Assembly (NCBI GenBank): GCA_015680685.1
Contig: MNCI01014254.1
Span: 75,366-139,365, forward strand
Length of the DNA stretch: 64,000 bases
Direction: 5' to 3'
From: Gnetum montanum
Lineage: Eukaryota; Streptophyta; Gnetopsida; Gnetales; Gnetaceae
A program made the position numbers and the translations under genes. How positions within the stretch are numbered: the first letter of the stretch is position 1; every line of letters starts with the position of its first letter. A model generated the notes under the pieces. The model saw nothing but the letters and a program-made list of their open reading frames with translations. It was not told the DNA's origin and ran no database searches. Shown in pieces: positions 33,721-45,640 of the stretch.

Positions 33721-36700
33721 TCATGGGTTGTCTTCGGTTGCAATGCCTTCACTGTTTGCCTCTGCTTCATCTACTTGTGCATCACCTACTCCTACATTGC
33801 CTTCTACCGATACTGCATTCCCTCTCCCCATGGGTCTTGTACCCTCATCCATAGTCTACACTGCAAGAATGAAGAAGTTAGCTAGGGAAACAAACACGAT
33901 AAATGCAAGCTATAACATAACATGAAAGCGACTAACCTGAGAGAAGTCTGCATCGGTCTCAAGGGGAATCTAGTCTAGACAAATCCTGAGGTGATGCCAA
34001 ATCTCCTCTATCAAAATATCCATCCAACACCCATCGCTGGGTTTAGCACTTGCTGCAGCAACCTTCTCCCTTTCTGTGGTCGTCCATGTTAGAGGTTCCA
34101 GGGAAAGGAAAGTAGTTGTGGTCTCTCCTATAGGAAGGTTCACCCTCAAGTCAGGAGATTTCGTGACCTCCACCCACTCTTTAAACTTAGCATAAGCCTT
34201 AGAAGTACCGATGGCCTTCACGAACGCTTCATACGTGAATGCCTCCATGGTAGCATCTCTGTACAGTTTTTGGTGGATCTCATTTTCCAGCTTGTACATA
34301 TGTTTATGGTCTCTCTAGATTTTCCTCCATTCGAAGACCTTAGCAATGATGTCTTTCATATCTTGGCACTTCTAGGCCAGCAAGTCCATCTGCCTTTGCT
34401 ATTCAACTATCTCTTGGGTGGATTCAACTTTCTGATGAATGATGGTCTAAAACCTGGCATAGTCATCTACAGCCCTCTTTCAATTGCCTGTGTTATGATT
34501 TCAATTTATAAGAAAAGCGTTCCTCAACCTAAGATTCTCCACCTCGGCAGCCAGGTCAGCCCCTCTTTGCTTAACCCTTTGGACCCGTTTCCACAGCTCC
34601 TCATTTGTGCACCTACATTCCCATAGAGAGCATGCCGAGTGCAAGACACAGTTATAAGCCTCGTCAAACGTGCGATGAGACACCTTGATCACGTCAGGTG
34701 AAAGTGTGGGCACCGCACCAACCTTCATAGGTTGTGCAAGGTCCCACTTGAGTTGAGAGGTTGTTTAATGCACGAAGTGTAGTAATCACGTTAGCATAGC
34801 ATAATCAACAAACTCGAAAGCCTCAGCATATTAATATAAGGGCATTTAACACTGATACTTACCCACATGAGGGTCCACCTGCTAAAGGTGTTTGATCATG
34901 TCATCAACAAGTCGCTGCACAAACGTAAACTTGTCAGGGATGTTAGCCCACGATTCTGTACAAAGTGGAGGAGGTCCCACGATGTCAGCAGTAGCACCTG
35001 TTACACAATTAAGCATGTCAGCAAGGGGTAAAGTGGACTATGATAAGGCACATGTAGAACCCAACTCACTACTGTTTAGCTATGTTCTTTCTTCTTGCTA
35101 AGAAAAGACGACCATGGTAGCCATGGTAGAGGGCCCTGCCAAATCCATGCAAGTCCCTTCCTCATGCACTGGTGCCTTTCCTTTCAGAAGACCAACGTCT
35201 TTTTTATTTTGGAAGGGAACCTCTTCATTGGTAGGAAGAGGCTCCCTAATGACAAGAGCCCCTGCCCTAGAGCTAGGAGCTCCATTATTCCTGACTAGGG
35301 CCCTTTCCTATGAAACTAGGACCTCCGTGTATTGATTTGTTGCCCTCGTCCTAAGGGCCAACACTTCCTCATTGCCTTCTTCTTCATCTTCTTCTTCCTC
35401 TAATAAGCAAAAAAGGCATGTTTGCATCGATTCAAAACAAGCTGGTTCAAAACAGGTGCTACGCTATGCCACACTACCTAGCACAACATGGCATAGCAAA
35501 CTATAATGAAATAAGCATTATACAAAAAATGCTTACCAATGGGGGGTTGTGTCCATCGCAGCTTGAGCCGCAGTCTTCATTGCTCCTCTTCACGAGAGCT
35601 TTCCTTAGCTAGGAGAGGTCTCTTCCTTTGCAGCTCTATGGGCATAGTCTCAGTTATGAGACATTCACCCTATATCACGCTACTGGCTATAATAGGAGGT
35701 GTCTCTCCTACACTGTCTTGGCTGCAAGCGTTATGAACTGCCAGACCTTTAGTTGTTACAGACAACAACTCCTCGACCATTTTTGGAGGATCCTGGGCCT
35801 GCATAGTTTGGAGGACCTACCGAGTCCATGGCTTGGGAATCTAGTCATGGTCTAGCATGAACTAGACTACATCGTCTTGGACCACTAGGAACTCCACGAA
35901 GCGCATTAAACAACCTATGTAGAAGGCATAGTGTATGTTAGAGCCAGACTCTGTTTGCTCACGGAGTCCCAAAATCTCAGCCTGCAAACCACTACATAGG
36001 AATTCGACCCAGTTGTAATGGCCCCCCTCCTCCATGAATTCACACATTACCTAGGCCTGCTCAAGCCTCAGGACCTTCCCTTGGGTGAGCAGTTGAGGAA
36101 ATGCATAGGCATGAAAGATCAGGTATATCCCCATGGCAGGGCCATCCTTAAGCTTTTCCATGGGGAACCCTTTTCACTCCTTGGAAAGACTCAACCACTC
36201 CTCGATATGATACTTTTGCAGGGTCAACTCTTGTTTGCCCTTTGACGCTACAAGGGCTTCATCGGAAGGAATGCCAAATAGATCCACAAATAGCTGGTCA
36301 TCGATGTTGATGACCACCTGCAGGTCCCGCATGTACGTATGAAAATGACCCACCTTCCCAGAGAAGGAGTTGACCAAGGAAAGCATCTCAGTAGTAGAGA
36401 TACCTGGATTAGGAGCCATGAACAGATCCATAAGCCCTTCCTTTCAGATTTTCTCAAGAAAAGAATCCATGGCCCCTCATTCTAACCAGCTCTGGCTCAT
36501 CCCTACTTCACCGTATTTGAAGTAGATGTTTGCTCCTTACCTCTTGGCAGTTACCACCATCACCTCACGAGGATTCTTCACCCTTGCAACAATTTTCACA
36601 AAACAAACTTAGCCTAACAATGTAGAGAATGCAAAGATTATGAAAACAATTGAGCATGTGGCACCTACCTTTTGACCCACCAGGTCTATACAATAATGGG

Positions 36701-37936
36701 AATAGCGAGAGTTTAACTACCAGAATGGCTTCAAGTGTGACCTGTTTGAAAGGTTCTCTCCATTCCTTGTCTAGCCAGCCCTTCATCCTAAACTGATTGT
36801 AGAAAGTGGTGAGTGTATGTGGGTAAGTATGGTATTCTCCCTCACATTGATCAATCACGCCCGCCCACAGGCTCTTGGCAGAAGCAAACTCCCATAGGGC
36901 TAGCTGTGTCGTAGCCAGTAGATTCGGTTGATCGTGAATCCCATCATAATCAACGTAGGACTTGGTGACAAACACACACTATTAGCATTCAGCCAAGTAT
37001 AGTCGGCATCACATAGCTAGGTATAGCCGGTTGATCGTGAATCCTGTCATCATCAATGTAAGACTTGGTGACAAACACACACTATTAGCATTCAGCCAGG
37101 TATATGTCGGATGCTTGTGTCTTGTCTAAGGAAGACCAAACAATCACACTAAAGTGGTTGAGAAGGAATTGCAAGAAGTCTCGTGCCCCTTCCCTATACC
37201 AAACCACTTGATCTCCCACACATATCGGGGGAGGAGTGTTGGCCATAGGTCTACTCACATGGCACAAGACCCCTCCAAGGTCCAAAACGATCAGCCTAGA
37301 CCTTGGCCCTACCCTACACAATGCAATCAAAAAATGTTGGCATCACACTTGAATGCAATACATACACAATATAGCAGTGCCTAGAAGTCCATAAATATAT
37401 CATAGCATAACCCTCTTCCCATACATAGCATAGCAAAGGTGTGAGAGCCTAGCATAGAGAAAACATGCAAATAGCTCAGCATAGCAGTAAAACGATTGGC
37501 GACATGCCCAAACAAAACATGCGTCATGATGCCACGTCGCACATGACCAAACCCTTCCAAGGGTTTTATGTTATGACATGCCAAGGTCAAATAACTTAAT
37601 CTACCCTAGCCCTGTAGGCATGATAACTACAGCGGTAGCAGTCCCAGTAGCCTTACAAAGAAACCTTTGCACATTGGCCACAACTAAAAAAGAGGCCACG
37701 ACGATGCAAAGGCTAAAACAACACGGCCACAAAAAACACAGATAGCAAAACAAATAGGCTATAAATCTAGAGTAGAAAATAACAAAAGGTGCAAAATGAA
37801 AAGAGCGAAGGAGGCACGGAAACTTACTGGGTCAATGATGTGCTCTCTCGCACCAGAACGTGCACTTGTCGAAGGAACTTAGGGCCTTTTTCACCTCCTC
37901 AATCTTCACAAGTACCAAATGAGTCTTAGGAGCCAT
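33721..37936 (-). pseudogene. Antisense multi-exon gene-like unit, copy 2
   Basis: The same unit as 16906-21304. Exons: 37936-37828 (ATG; donor GTAAGT), 37313-37105 (HAD-like part, truncated by deletion), 36960-36669 (intact: CAG where copy 1 has a stop, giving EPFKQVTLEA; donor GTAGGT), about 36584-35537 (donor GTAAGC), 35399-34863 (donor GTAAGT), about 34756-33937 (EVENLRLRNAFL; donor GTTAGT) and 33860-33721 (TGA). Donors are well kept, but acceptors before the third and fourth exons have shifted by a base and the one near 34756 is lost. A 1-bp difference puts exon 1 into another frame after about residue 20. The TATA box is at 38088-38095. Confidence 0.62.
36890..37105. repeat. Local duplication and deletion scar in the antisense unit, copy 2
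   Basis: A segment with CGGTTGATCGTGAATCC and GACAAACACACACTATTAGC occurs near 36925-36997 and again near 37029-37100. Right after the second copy the sequence jumps to TGTCGGATGC, which in copy 1 lies about 290 bp further on (20475). The 3' part of exon 2 and its donor are lost. Confidence 0.7.
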
Positions 37937-38087
37937 GGCCCTCCTTGCAAATTTATGATCTTCACTATAGAAATTTGTCTTACTAGTCGAGCAACACAAC
38001 TACTTCGCGCTTCGAAATCACCGTATGCTCCGATGAGGGTTTTGCGCTCTTATGGTGGAAACAGTGAAATTACCCAAGTTTAACCCC

Positions 38088-38095
38088 TATTTATA
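38088..38095 (-). promoter_or_regulatory. TATA box of the antisense unit, copy 2
   Basis: TATAAATA on the minus strand, conserved with 21456-21463 and 152 bp upstream of the copy-2 antisense ATG (37936). Confidence 0.55.
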
Positions 38096-38746
38096 GCCAC
38101 AAGGGCAGTATGGGGAAACTTACCACTTTCTCTCTCTGATTAATGCAGAGTGCACCATGCAGTGTAGCATGCTTGCCATGACATCATAACACTATTAGCA
38201 TTTAAGCCTTGACATGCTTGAAGCCAACTACTTTCCTTCCCGAAGACAAAGAAAAAATATAATAATATTTGTTTTCAATTAAGGGTCCGAAAAGACCTTA
38301 AACTAATGAGCCTAGCATAGTTGCATTTCTCAGGGTCTAAAAAGACCCTAAAATAGTAGTTTTGACCTGTTACGTTTGCAGTCCGCGATGACGTTAAACT
38401 AATCATATCCTTACACTAGAAGTAGCCTCATCTTCTTCCACATAGGCAGTATCACATTTCATAGTGGTTGCATGATTCCATTTTTGCACTAGCAGTTCGA
38501 TACTCCTTGTACTTGTAATTTCTTTTTTATTATTATTATTTTGCATATCAAGAGTTTGCATGTTGCAATATGGCAGTTTGAGATGACACTAAACTAGCAG
38601 TTTGGCATTCATGTATCGATATTCACACTTTCCATTAGCAATTCTATACTCTTGCACCTTGGCGGTCCACCAAGACCTTAAACTAGCAAACTTTCAATCT
38701 TCACATCGTCCCACTTAGTAAATTGCATCTCGGTGTTGCTTTACAG

Positions 38747-39390
38747 ATTTGTGTTCTACACAATCTCTAATGATCCTTACCCAGGATTTCATCTTATGAT
38801 GATAGGTCAAGCAAGAGATGGGAATCCATGGTGCCCTTTCCATGCCTTTAATGTTACCAAGGCCACAGGGCAAGCTCACGAGACAGTTGGACCTCGACAT
38901 GATCGATTGGGGATCGACTACGATTAACACTATAGCAACCTTAGAAGCATCCCCAGATTGGCCTAGGCACCTAGTCCAAGCCCTAGATTTAGAGGTTAGG
39001 GATGTAACCGAGGATCCTCTTGTCAAGATACCTATGAACACATCAAAGGGAGAGGTAAAGACGTTAAGACTTAGCTCCCTCCTAGACACACAAACACATG
39101 AAGGCATAGTTAAAACTTTGTAGGATCACATCAATGTCTTTGCATGGTCGTATAGCGACATGTTGGGTCTGGACCCACGGTTGATTCAACATACCATCAT
39201 CCTAGACCCACATGTAAAGGTAGTAAAAAAAAGGCTTATAAAATTAAGCTAGAAATCGCACTAGCCATGAGGGATGAAATCACTAAGTTATACTAAGCAG
39301 GTTTCATTTGTGCGGTCGACTATTCAGAGCGGGTGTCCAACATAGTTGTAGTTTTGAAGAAAATACGAGGGATACGAATCTGTATAGACT
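38747..39390 (+). pseudogene. RT remnant with catalytic core deleted, copy 2
   Basis: The RT lead-in is present (ISNDPYPGFHLMMIGQ, the NTIATLEASPDW linker, then VVVLKKIRGIRICIDF), but the frame jumps from ICIDF straight into EWTTQCQQTF of the connection/RNase H. About 590 bp present in copy 1 (22737-23327) are missing, including LLSFMDGFSGYNQI and YVDD. The bases GACTT occur at both ends in copy 1, so the deletion used 5-bp microhomology. Confidence 0.88.
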
Positions 39391-40330
39391 TTGAATGGAC
39401 AACCCAGTGTCAACAAACCTTCGACGACCTGAGGAAGGATCTCTCGTACCTCCCAATAGTGCACCCACCAAAAAGGGACAATCCTTTCTTCATATACCTT
39501 GCCACCTTTGATACATCCATAGCAGCACTACTATGTCAGAAGTGGGACGATGGTTCTGGAAAATACCAGTGTATTACCTGAGCCATGCACTAGTACCATG
39601 TGAGGTGAAGTACAAAAAAGTGGAGAGGAATTTCCTAGCCTTAGTATTTGCACTAGAAAAGTGGTGGCATTACCTATTTTGTAGCATAACCAACATCATT
39701 TGCAAAAGCAACATACTTTGGGCTATCACTAGCAACCTATACGAAAGTAGCAGGATAGCCCAATGGAAGGCAATAACCATGGAGTTCGACCTATGCTATG
39801 TAAGTCAATCGTTGACAAAGGGTCAAGCCATAGCAACCCAACTTACGGCCTCGCTAGTCGATGACCAGGCTACCATAGACCCAGAATTCCTGGACGAATA
39901 CATTAGCAATGTTGCCATCTTCCCATCGCATTTTGAGGCTACCTTACATTTCAACGGCACCTCAACCACCCGAGGAGGTACCACCGCTACCACGATCACA
40001 TTCCCCTTTGGGGAAATGTACCCATCCACTTACCATTTTGCATTCCCTTGTACCAACAACATGGTAGAATACGAGGGGCTACTCAGAGGCCTCTTAATTG
40101 CTTAAGCATTGCGTATACACATCTGGCAATTCGAGAAGATTCACAACTAGTCATGAATCAAGTCACCAAAGTCTACGCCTGCAAGGCTACGCACCTACAA
40201 TCCTACTGCGACACAAAAATCCTACTCAAGCAATTCGAAACCATTGATGTGAAACACATGCCATGTAACGAGAACACCATAGCAGATGCCTTAGCTACCC
40301 TTGCGTTAAACATCCCATCACATTCTTTGG
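39391..40330 (+). pseudogene. Dual RNase H, copy 2
   Basis: The gypsy RNase H (DPFFIYLATFDTSIAALLC-type sequence, VYYLSHALVPCEVKY) is followed at about 39930-40310 by the archaeal-type RNase H: LHFNGTSTTRGGT, CTNNMVEYEGLLRGL, EDSQLVMNQV and NTIADALATLAL. It is better preserved than copy 1: the stretch from 39533 to 40105 is open. Confidence 0.85.
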
Positions 40331-40519
40331 AAAACCTACCAACCGCAATCACAGAATATGTAGAGTGTATCACTCAAGTGGAACACGTGGACTCTGTCAG
40401 TGCTGTGGATACCCTGGAATGGTATGATAACATTAAAGCTTATCTACAGCATGGCGAAACCCCAGGTGGATTGAGATCGGCCCAGAGAGATGTAATCTGT
40501 AAGCATGCTTGGTAATACG

Positions 40520-41660
40520 TGCTCATGGGAAATGATGTCCTATACCAGTGATCCTATGATGGGATATTGCTGGCATGTGTGGGTGACAAGCAGGCACAAA
40601 AGGTAGTTAATGAGGTTCATGAAGGGCTGTGTGGTTGACACATAGCACCCAGGGCTATGGTGGTGAAAATCAGACACCTAGGATACTATTGGCCCTACAT
40701 GGAACGTGGCTACTTGTCGAAAGTCAAGACGTGCGACACATGCTAGAGATATGCAAATCTCCTACACATAGCACCTAAAGACCTGCACCTAATGCAAATC
40801 ATGTGGCACTTCCAACAATGGGGACTAGACCTCATAGGGCTTATCATGCCTAAGTCCTCCACAAGGCATAGCTTCATTATCACTACCATAGAATATTTTA
40901 CCAAGTGGGTGGAGGCTATTCCTCTGAGGAAAATGACATCCCAGCAAATTTGCCATTTTATCCTTGGTAACATAGTAACTAGGTTTGGGCTTCCGATGAC
41001 TATTGTGACCGACAATGGCCCACAGTTCAGCAGTATGGAAACCCGAACCTTCTGTAGCAAGCTAGGAATTAAATAATCATTTTCTTCCCCTTATTATCTG
41101 TAGGCAAATGGGTAGGTAGAGGCTACAAATAATTCTATCATCAACTTGCTAAAGTGGGTGCTTAACAACAGCAAGAGACGGTGGCACGAGTAGATACTCT
41201 ACGTCCTCTAGGCCTACCGAACGATGTGCCAAACTACAACAAGTAAGACCCCTTACAGTCTTGTTTACAGATCTGAAGCTGTATTGCCTCTTGAGTTGTA
41301 GGTACCCTCACTTTGGATGATCCTATTTGATGTCGTGAACAAAGCCCAAAACAACGAGTTGCAAATCATTGACCTTGACTCGGTGGAGCAAGAACACGTG
41401 CAGATGCTGAGACGAATCAAGCACTACCAAAATAAACAACAGTAGAAGCATCATGCAAACCCACATCAATGACTAGTGCAGAAAGGGGACCTCTTCCTCA
41501 GGGCTGTTTGTGAGCACGTGAGCAAATTCTTAGCCAACTAGGAAGGTCCTTACGCAGTCACTAAAGACTTCAAAAATGGAGCCTTCAAAATGGCGAACAT
41601 GGATGACAATGAGTTCGCCAACCCAGTGAACCTCACATACCTCAAGCTATACTACGCTTG
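40520..41660 (+). pseudogene. Integrase, copy 2
   Basis: The zinc finger is damaged (a TAG replaces the residue after CDTC), but the core keeps WGLDLIGL, EYFTKWVEAIPLRK and VTDNGPQFSS with the second catalytic Asp. The Glu motif (VEATNNSII) follows a stop. C-terminal segments reach about 41660. Together with the RT deletion this copy is certainly dead. Confidence 0.83.
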
Positions 41661-41685
41661 AAGTGCAATGGCAACAACAAGCACC

Positions 41686-41957
41686 ATCTGCTACAATGAT
41701 AAACGGGTAGTCGGACCAGGTAGCATCCGCAATGACGATAAACTAGTAGCATCGAGTAGTGTCCACCATGGCGTTAAACTGGCGGCAACCCTCCGCTATG
41801 ATGTAAAATTGGCACTGTTAGTGCACTATGACTATAAACTAGCATTACACGTCTACTACGATGATAAACTAGCATGTACGATTTGTTGGGACCTTAAACT
41901 AGCACGGTGGTCCACTGGGACATTAAACCAGCACACGGTCTACCAAGACCTTAAAAT
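41686..41957 (+). repeat. Short tandem repeats with a TAAACTAGC core, copy 2
   Basis: Collinear with 25577-25850: units such as TCCACCATGGCGTTAAACTGGC and CTACTACGATGATAAACTAGC, mostly near 30 bp apart. Confidence 0.75.
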
Positions 41958-42930
41958 GGGTTTGCATTGCATCCCTAGCATGCACCAGCACCAGATACAC
42001 ACTGAACAAGTGGGTGCAATGCTAATGAGTGGATGGGACACCATCGCTCTGGAATGCCATTCACAAGGCACTGAAAATATAGTCCGGAACATGTGCGACG
42101 TCACCACCCTTGGCATCATGCTAATTCTCTGAAGACACCGTATGGTGTCACACTAACCCTCCGAACCTACCGTCGTCATGGCCAATTGTCCTAACAGTAG
42201 TTCTTAGGTTAGTTCCAGCATCTAGAGTTCCGACAGTATTGTGGCCTAGCCACAATATTGTTGCTCCAGTTTCCTACCAACACCTGGGCTTGCACGACGT
42301 TAGCTATATGGCAACTGATCCCATGGCTAAACCAGGGATGCAAACCCCTAGCAGGGATTCCAGGGCATCTACACCTAGCTCCTCTGTGCTGGCATTGTCG
42401 GGGCCGCTGCTGGCCTCCCTGCTTTGAGCATCTCACACTAGCAATGGTTCCCAAGAGTAACAACAATTCCAACAGCCAGCAAGGCCTTGTCCCTACAAAC
42501 ACCTCTTGCTACAGCAACAAATGATACAACATTGCGAAGTGAGTGCATTGACTAGCTCAGCTGCTTCAGAGTGCAGACTCCAGTACATGGGTAACACAAC
42601 TTGCCATATGGAAGGTGTCTGTAGGCAAGTCAAAACCCTTCATGGATGTAATGCAACTCATCCTATGGAGGGAGCACCTATCCTACAAGAGGTTGAAGAA
42701 TAATGCTAGCCAAAGATGAAAACGCAAACAAGCCCCTCAGAGAACTCTAATGAGGGACTCGGCTAAACATCATCTTTGCTCTCTACCTTAAACTCTATAA
42801 AACCAATGTAACACTCTCAAGTGTGGCCAAGAGATGTCTTAGCACTCACCAAGTGTCAACCTTAGCATTTTTCCTGCTATGTTGTTTCGTATTCTTTGTC
42901 GATGTCGATCAAGCCTGTTCTCCAGACGTT
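41958..42930 (+). other. 3' untranslated internal region, copy 2
   Basis: Collinear with 25851-26820; no gene seen. Confidence 0.6.
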
Positions 42931-42946
42931 GACAAAGAGGGGCCAA
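42931..42946 (+). other. Polypurine tract, copy 2
   Basis: GACAAAGAGGGGCCAA directly abuts LTR C. Confidence 0.78.
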
Positions 42947-44640
42947 TGAAACACCCTAAATAATGCAGGGTCATCCTTGCTTCACCAGGCTCCTACAGCC
43001 CACGCAACACTACGGTAGTTCATCTAGAGGAGAACATTCTGAGTTTAGGCTAGCCAATTCAAAAAAGTTTCTACTTTGAGCATGGACAGGTTCTGTGCCA
43101 TCCTGCATGTCCACCAAGGCATCCTAACCAGTTGACAGCCTGCTCAGAAATGGTGTGCAAAATTGGCAACAACACTCTGGATGAGAAAAAAATAGTTTAG
43201 CAAGTTTTCTAAGTCATGAAGCCTACTACACTATGCTACGCTATGTAGCGTAGCAAGCTTCAAAAGATGATGGCAGAACGAAGTGCTACACTACACTACG
43301 CCGCGCAGCATAGCATGGTAACGACTTCACTACTGACTCCCCTCACCCAATTTCAAGTTATGAAATGATGTCCCTTTCTGTTAGGAAGCGGCGGACCATG
43401 TTTCCTACTATGCTATGCTGAGCTACATGGCACAACAATCCTACAGAAGAGACAGAAGATAGTTTGAAAGTCAAAGTCAATGGAGTTCGCAAGACTTGCA
43501 TCGCAGGAGACAAGGTTTGTAAATCAGCAAAGCTTTCGTGATTAAGGCTAGTTGCTATGCTACGCTACCCTACGTAGCATATCATAGTGTAGCAAGCATG
43601 TGACATATAGTAGAACGCACGACCAAGTGCTACACTACACCAAGCATGCTACGTCATAAAGCACATCGAGGCATGCAGGTGGTTGTGCGACAACAATGCA
43701 CTCCACCTAATTGGACCATTAGCACACATCTCTAGACACTGAAGATGCAATTACGGCATAGTAGGATTGCAATTATTGCATACAGGTTCACATCGCAATG
43801 GTCTTGTAGGTCCAACGGTCACAAACGACACGAGTGGCACCAGCAAGACAATGAAAACCCAAGGCACATAGCATTCAAACCACCCTGTTCTCACACCCTC
43901 GGTCTCATAAATACCTTAGAAAAGAACATGCAAAGGGGTCCAAAATTTTCAAAATTTGGAAATTTCAAAAGAGTTCACATCTTTCTTGAAGAATTCAACT
44001 TCTAAGGGGTGGGAACTTTGGAATTCTGAAACAAAGACTTCTCCTCTCTCCAACATTGTAACATCAAAGTCATCTATTTAACATTGTAAATAGTGAGTCT
44101 CTCTCAGCTGGTGTGGGGTCCCATATCCATTCTACCACCTTGGTAGAACCCCATATTGTTTGTACCCAAGTCCACGTCCAAGTGCATAGCTCTTTTTGCT
44201 CAACATGCCTTGGTTACTCTCGGGATTTCTACACTTCGTCACGTTGTGCAACCGATTGTATCCACCCTGATCGAGAGAGTTTGTAGCTTCGAAGCGGTGC
44301 ATGTTTCCAACTACACTTTAGTTTATTTCTGGCTTATTGTCTCATGTTGCATCATTTTCTATTTTATTCACCTTTAAGCATTACTTCGTATTACTATCGC
44401 ATTTTTACAGTTTCTCTCTTATTTTGTTTTACTTTTAAGCATTATCTTGCATTCTGAATTATTTACATTGCAAAAGGCTATATTGATGCTGATGTAAGTC
44501 CCTATCTGATTGACTAGACTGTTCAGGGCACCTTGTGTCTACACACACCTAGCATAGCCCTCCTACGGATATGGGGTTGGAACTGTCACACCCGCCGACC
44601 CTCTAGTGTTTTCCAGCCGTCGACATTTTTGGTCTCTACA
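42947..44640 (+). repeat. Tat-type LTR C (3' outer)
   Basis: It starts TGAAACACCCTAAATAATG and ends GTCTCTACA, immediately followed by the CCTAT TSD. The TATA box is mutated to CATAAATA (43906-43913). Confidence 0.95.
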
Positions 44641-44645
44641 CCTAT
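44641..44645. repeat. Target-site duplication CCTAT, right copy
   Basis: Exact repeat of 9999-10003. Confidence 0.96.
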
Positions 44646-45640
44646 CATCCTGATCTCCTGCATAATCATTATCAATAAATCCCACAAAATTAGATTTCTT
44701 ACCTTTCTTGTAAAATAGCCCAAAATCTTTATTCCCTACAAGTAATGAAATATTCTTTTAGCAGGCAACAAATGCATCTTCTTTGGAGACTCCATGTATC
44801 TACGATAAGACTCATAGCATGCATTATATTTGTTCTGGTTGCAGTCTAATACATTAGACTCCTAATAATTTACTTCTAAAGTGTAGCCTCCACCTTGCTT
44901 CCTTTAGGATCTTTGTTTAGCCTCAAGCCAATATCAATTGGACTACTTATAGGATTGCAATCCTTCATCTTAAACCTCTCCAAAATTTCTCTAACATACC
45001 TCTTTTGAGAACTAAAGATTCCAATGGGTGATTGCACGACTTCCATGCCAAGATATTAATGCATTTTTCCAATATCAATCATTTCAAACTCATCCGTCAT
45101 TGACTTCTTAAATTTTTTTAGAAAATCACTATCATTCCCAATGAAAATAATATCATTAACATATAAACATACAATAAGCACTTTTCCTCCATAAATCCTT
45201 GTAAAAAATGTATTTTCATATGGACATTTGTGAAATCCTTCCTTAGAAAAATAGGTATTTATATGACTATACCAAGCTCTTGAGGCTTATTTTAGTCCAT
45301 ACAAAGCCTTTTTTAATTTATACACCTTGTGCACACTATCGAGCTTCACAAAACCAAGGGGCTAATTAATAAATACTTGTTCCTCCAAGTCTCCATGCAA
45401 AAATGCAAAATTAATATCCATTTGGAAGATAGACCATGAATTTTGTGCTACCAATGTAATCACCAATCTGATTATATCATGCCTTGCAACAGAAGTAAAT
45501 AATTTTTATAGTCAATCCCATATTTTTGCTTGTATCCCTTAGCCACCAATCATGCCTTATACTTGTCAACTTTACTAGTCTCCTTTAGTTTTGTTTTGAA
45601 GACCCACTTCACACTAATGGTTTTGTGCCCTTTTGGAAGA
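44646..45640 (-). pseudogene. Copia reverse transcriptase and RNase H start
   Basis: The minus strand reads from TISVKWVFKTKLKE and VDKYKA (RT N-terminus, 45550-45610), through a VNDIIFIGND segment near 45130-45170 (the YVDD motif with the first Asp changed to Asn), DIGKMH-YLGMEV and IFSSQKRY, to SPIDIGLRLNKD and the first RNase H residues (YAGDQ) at the CCTAT insertion. Several TAG/TAA stops are present. The remaining RNase H lies across the 34.6-kb insertion at 9560-10003. Confidence 0.85.

Larger units (their letters stand above)
33300..38746 (+). other. Protease-RT spacer, candidate Ogre-type intron, copy 2
   Basis: Collinear with 16490-22095 and ending in the acceptor TTGCTTTACAG at 38736-38746. 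It holds the second antisense unit. Differences from copy 1 include a local duplication and a roughly 290-bp deletion near 36960-37105. Confidence 0.6.
10004..44640 (+). mobile_element. Three-LTR tandem array of a Tat/Ogre-type Ty3/gypsy element
   Basis: A 34.6-kb insertion bounded by one perfect CCTAT TSD. It holds three LTRs of about 1.7 kb (10004-11707, 26837-28526, 42947-44640) and two homologous internal regions of 15.1 and 14.4 kb. The middle LTR has a polypurine tract on its left and a primer site on its right, with no TSD, so the two internal regions share it. Each internal region carries gag, protease, a long spacer, RT, RNase H, a second archaeal-type RNase H, and integrase. The dual RNase H plus a protease-RT intron-like spacer point to the Tat clade, closest in design to Ogre. 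One unit would be about 18.5 kb. Every coding part is broken. Confidence 0.92.
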
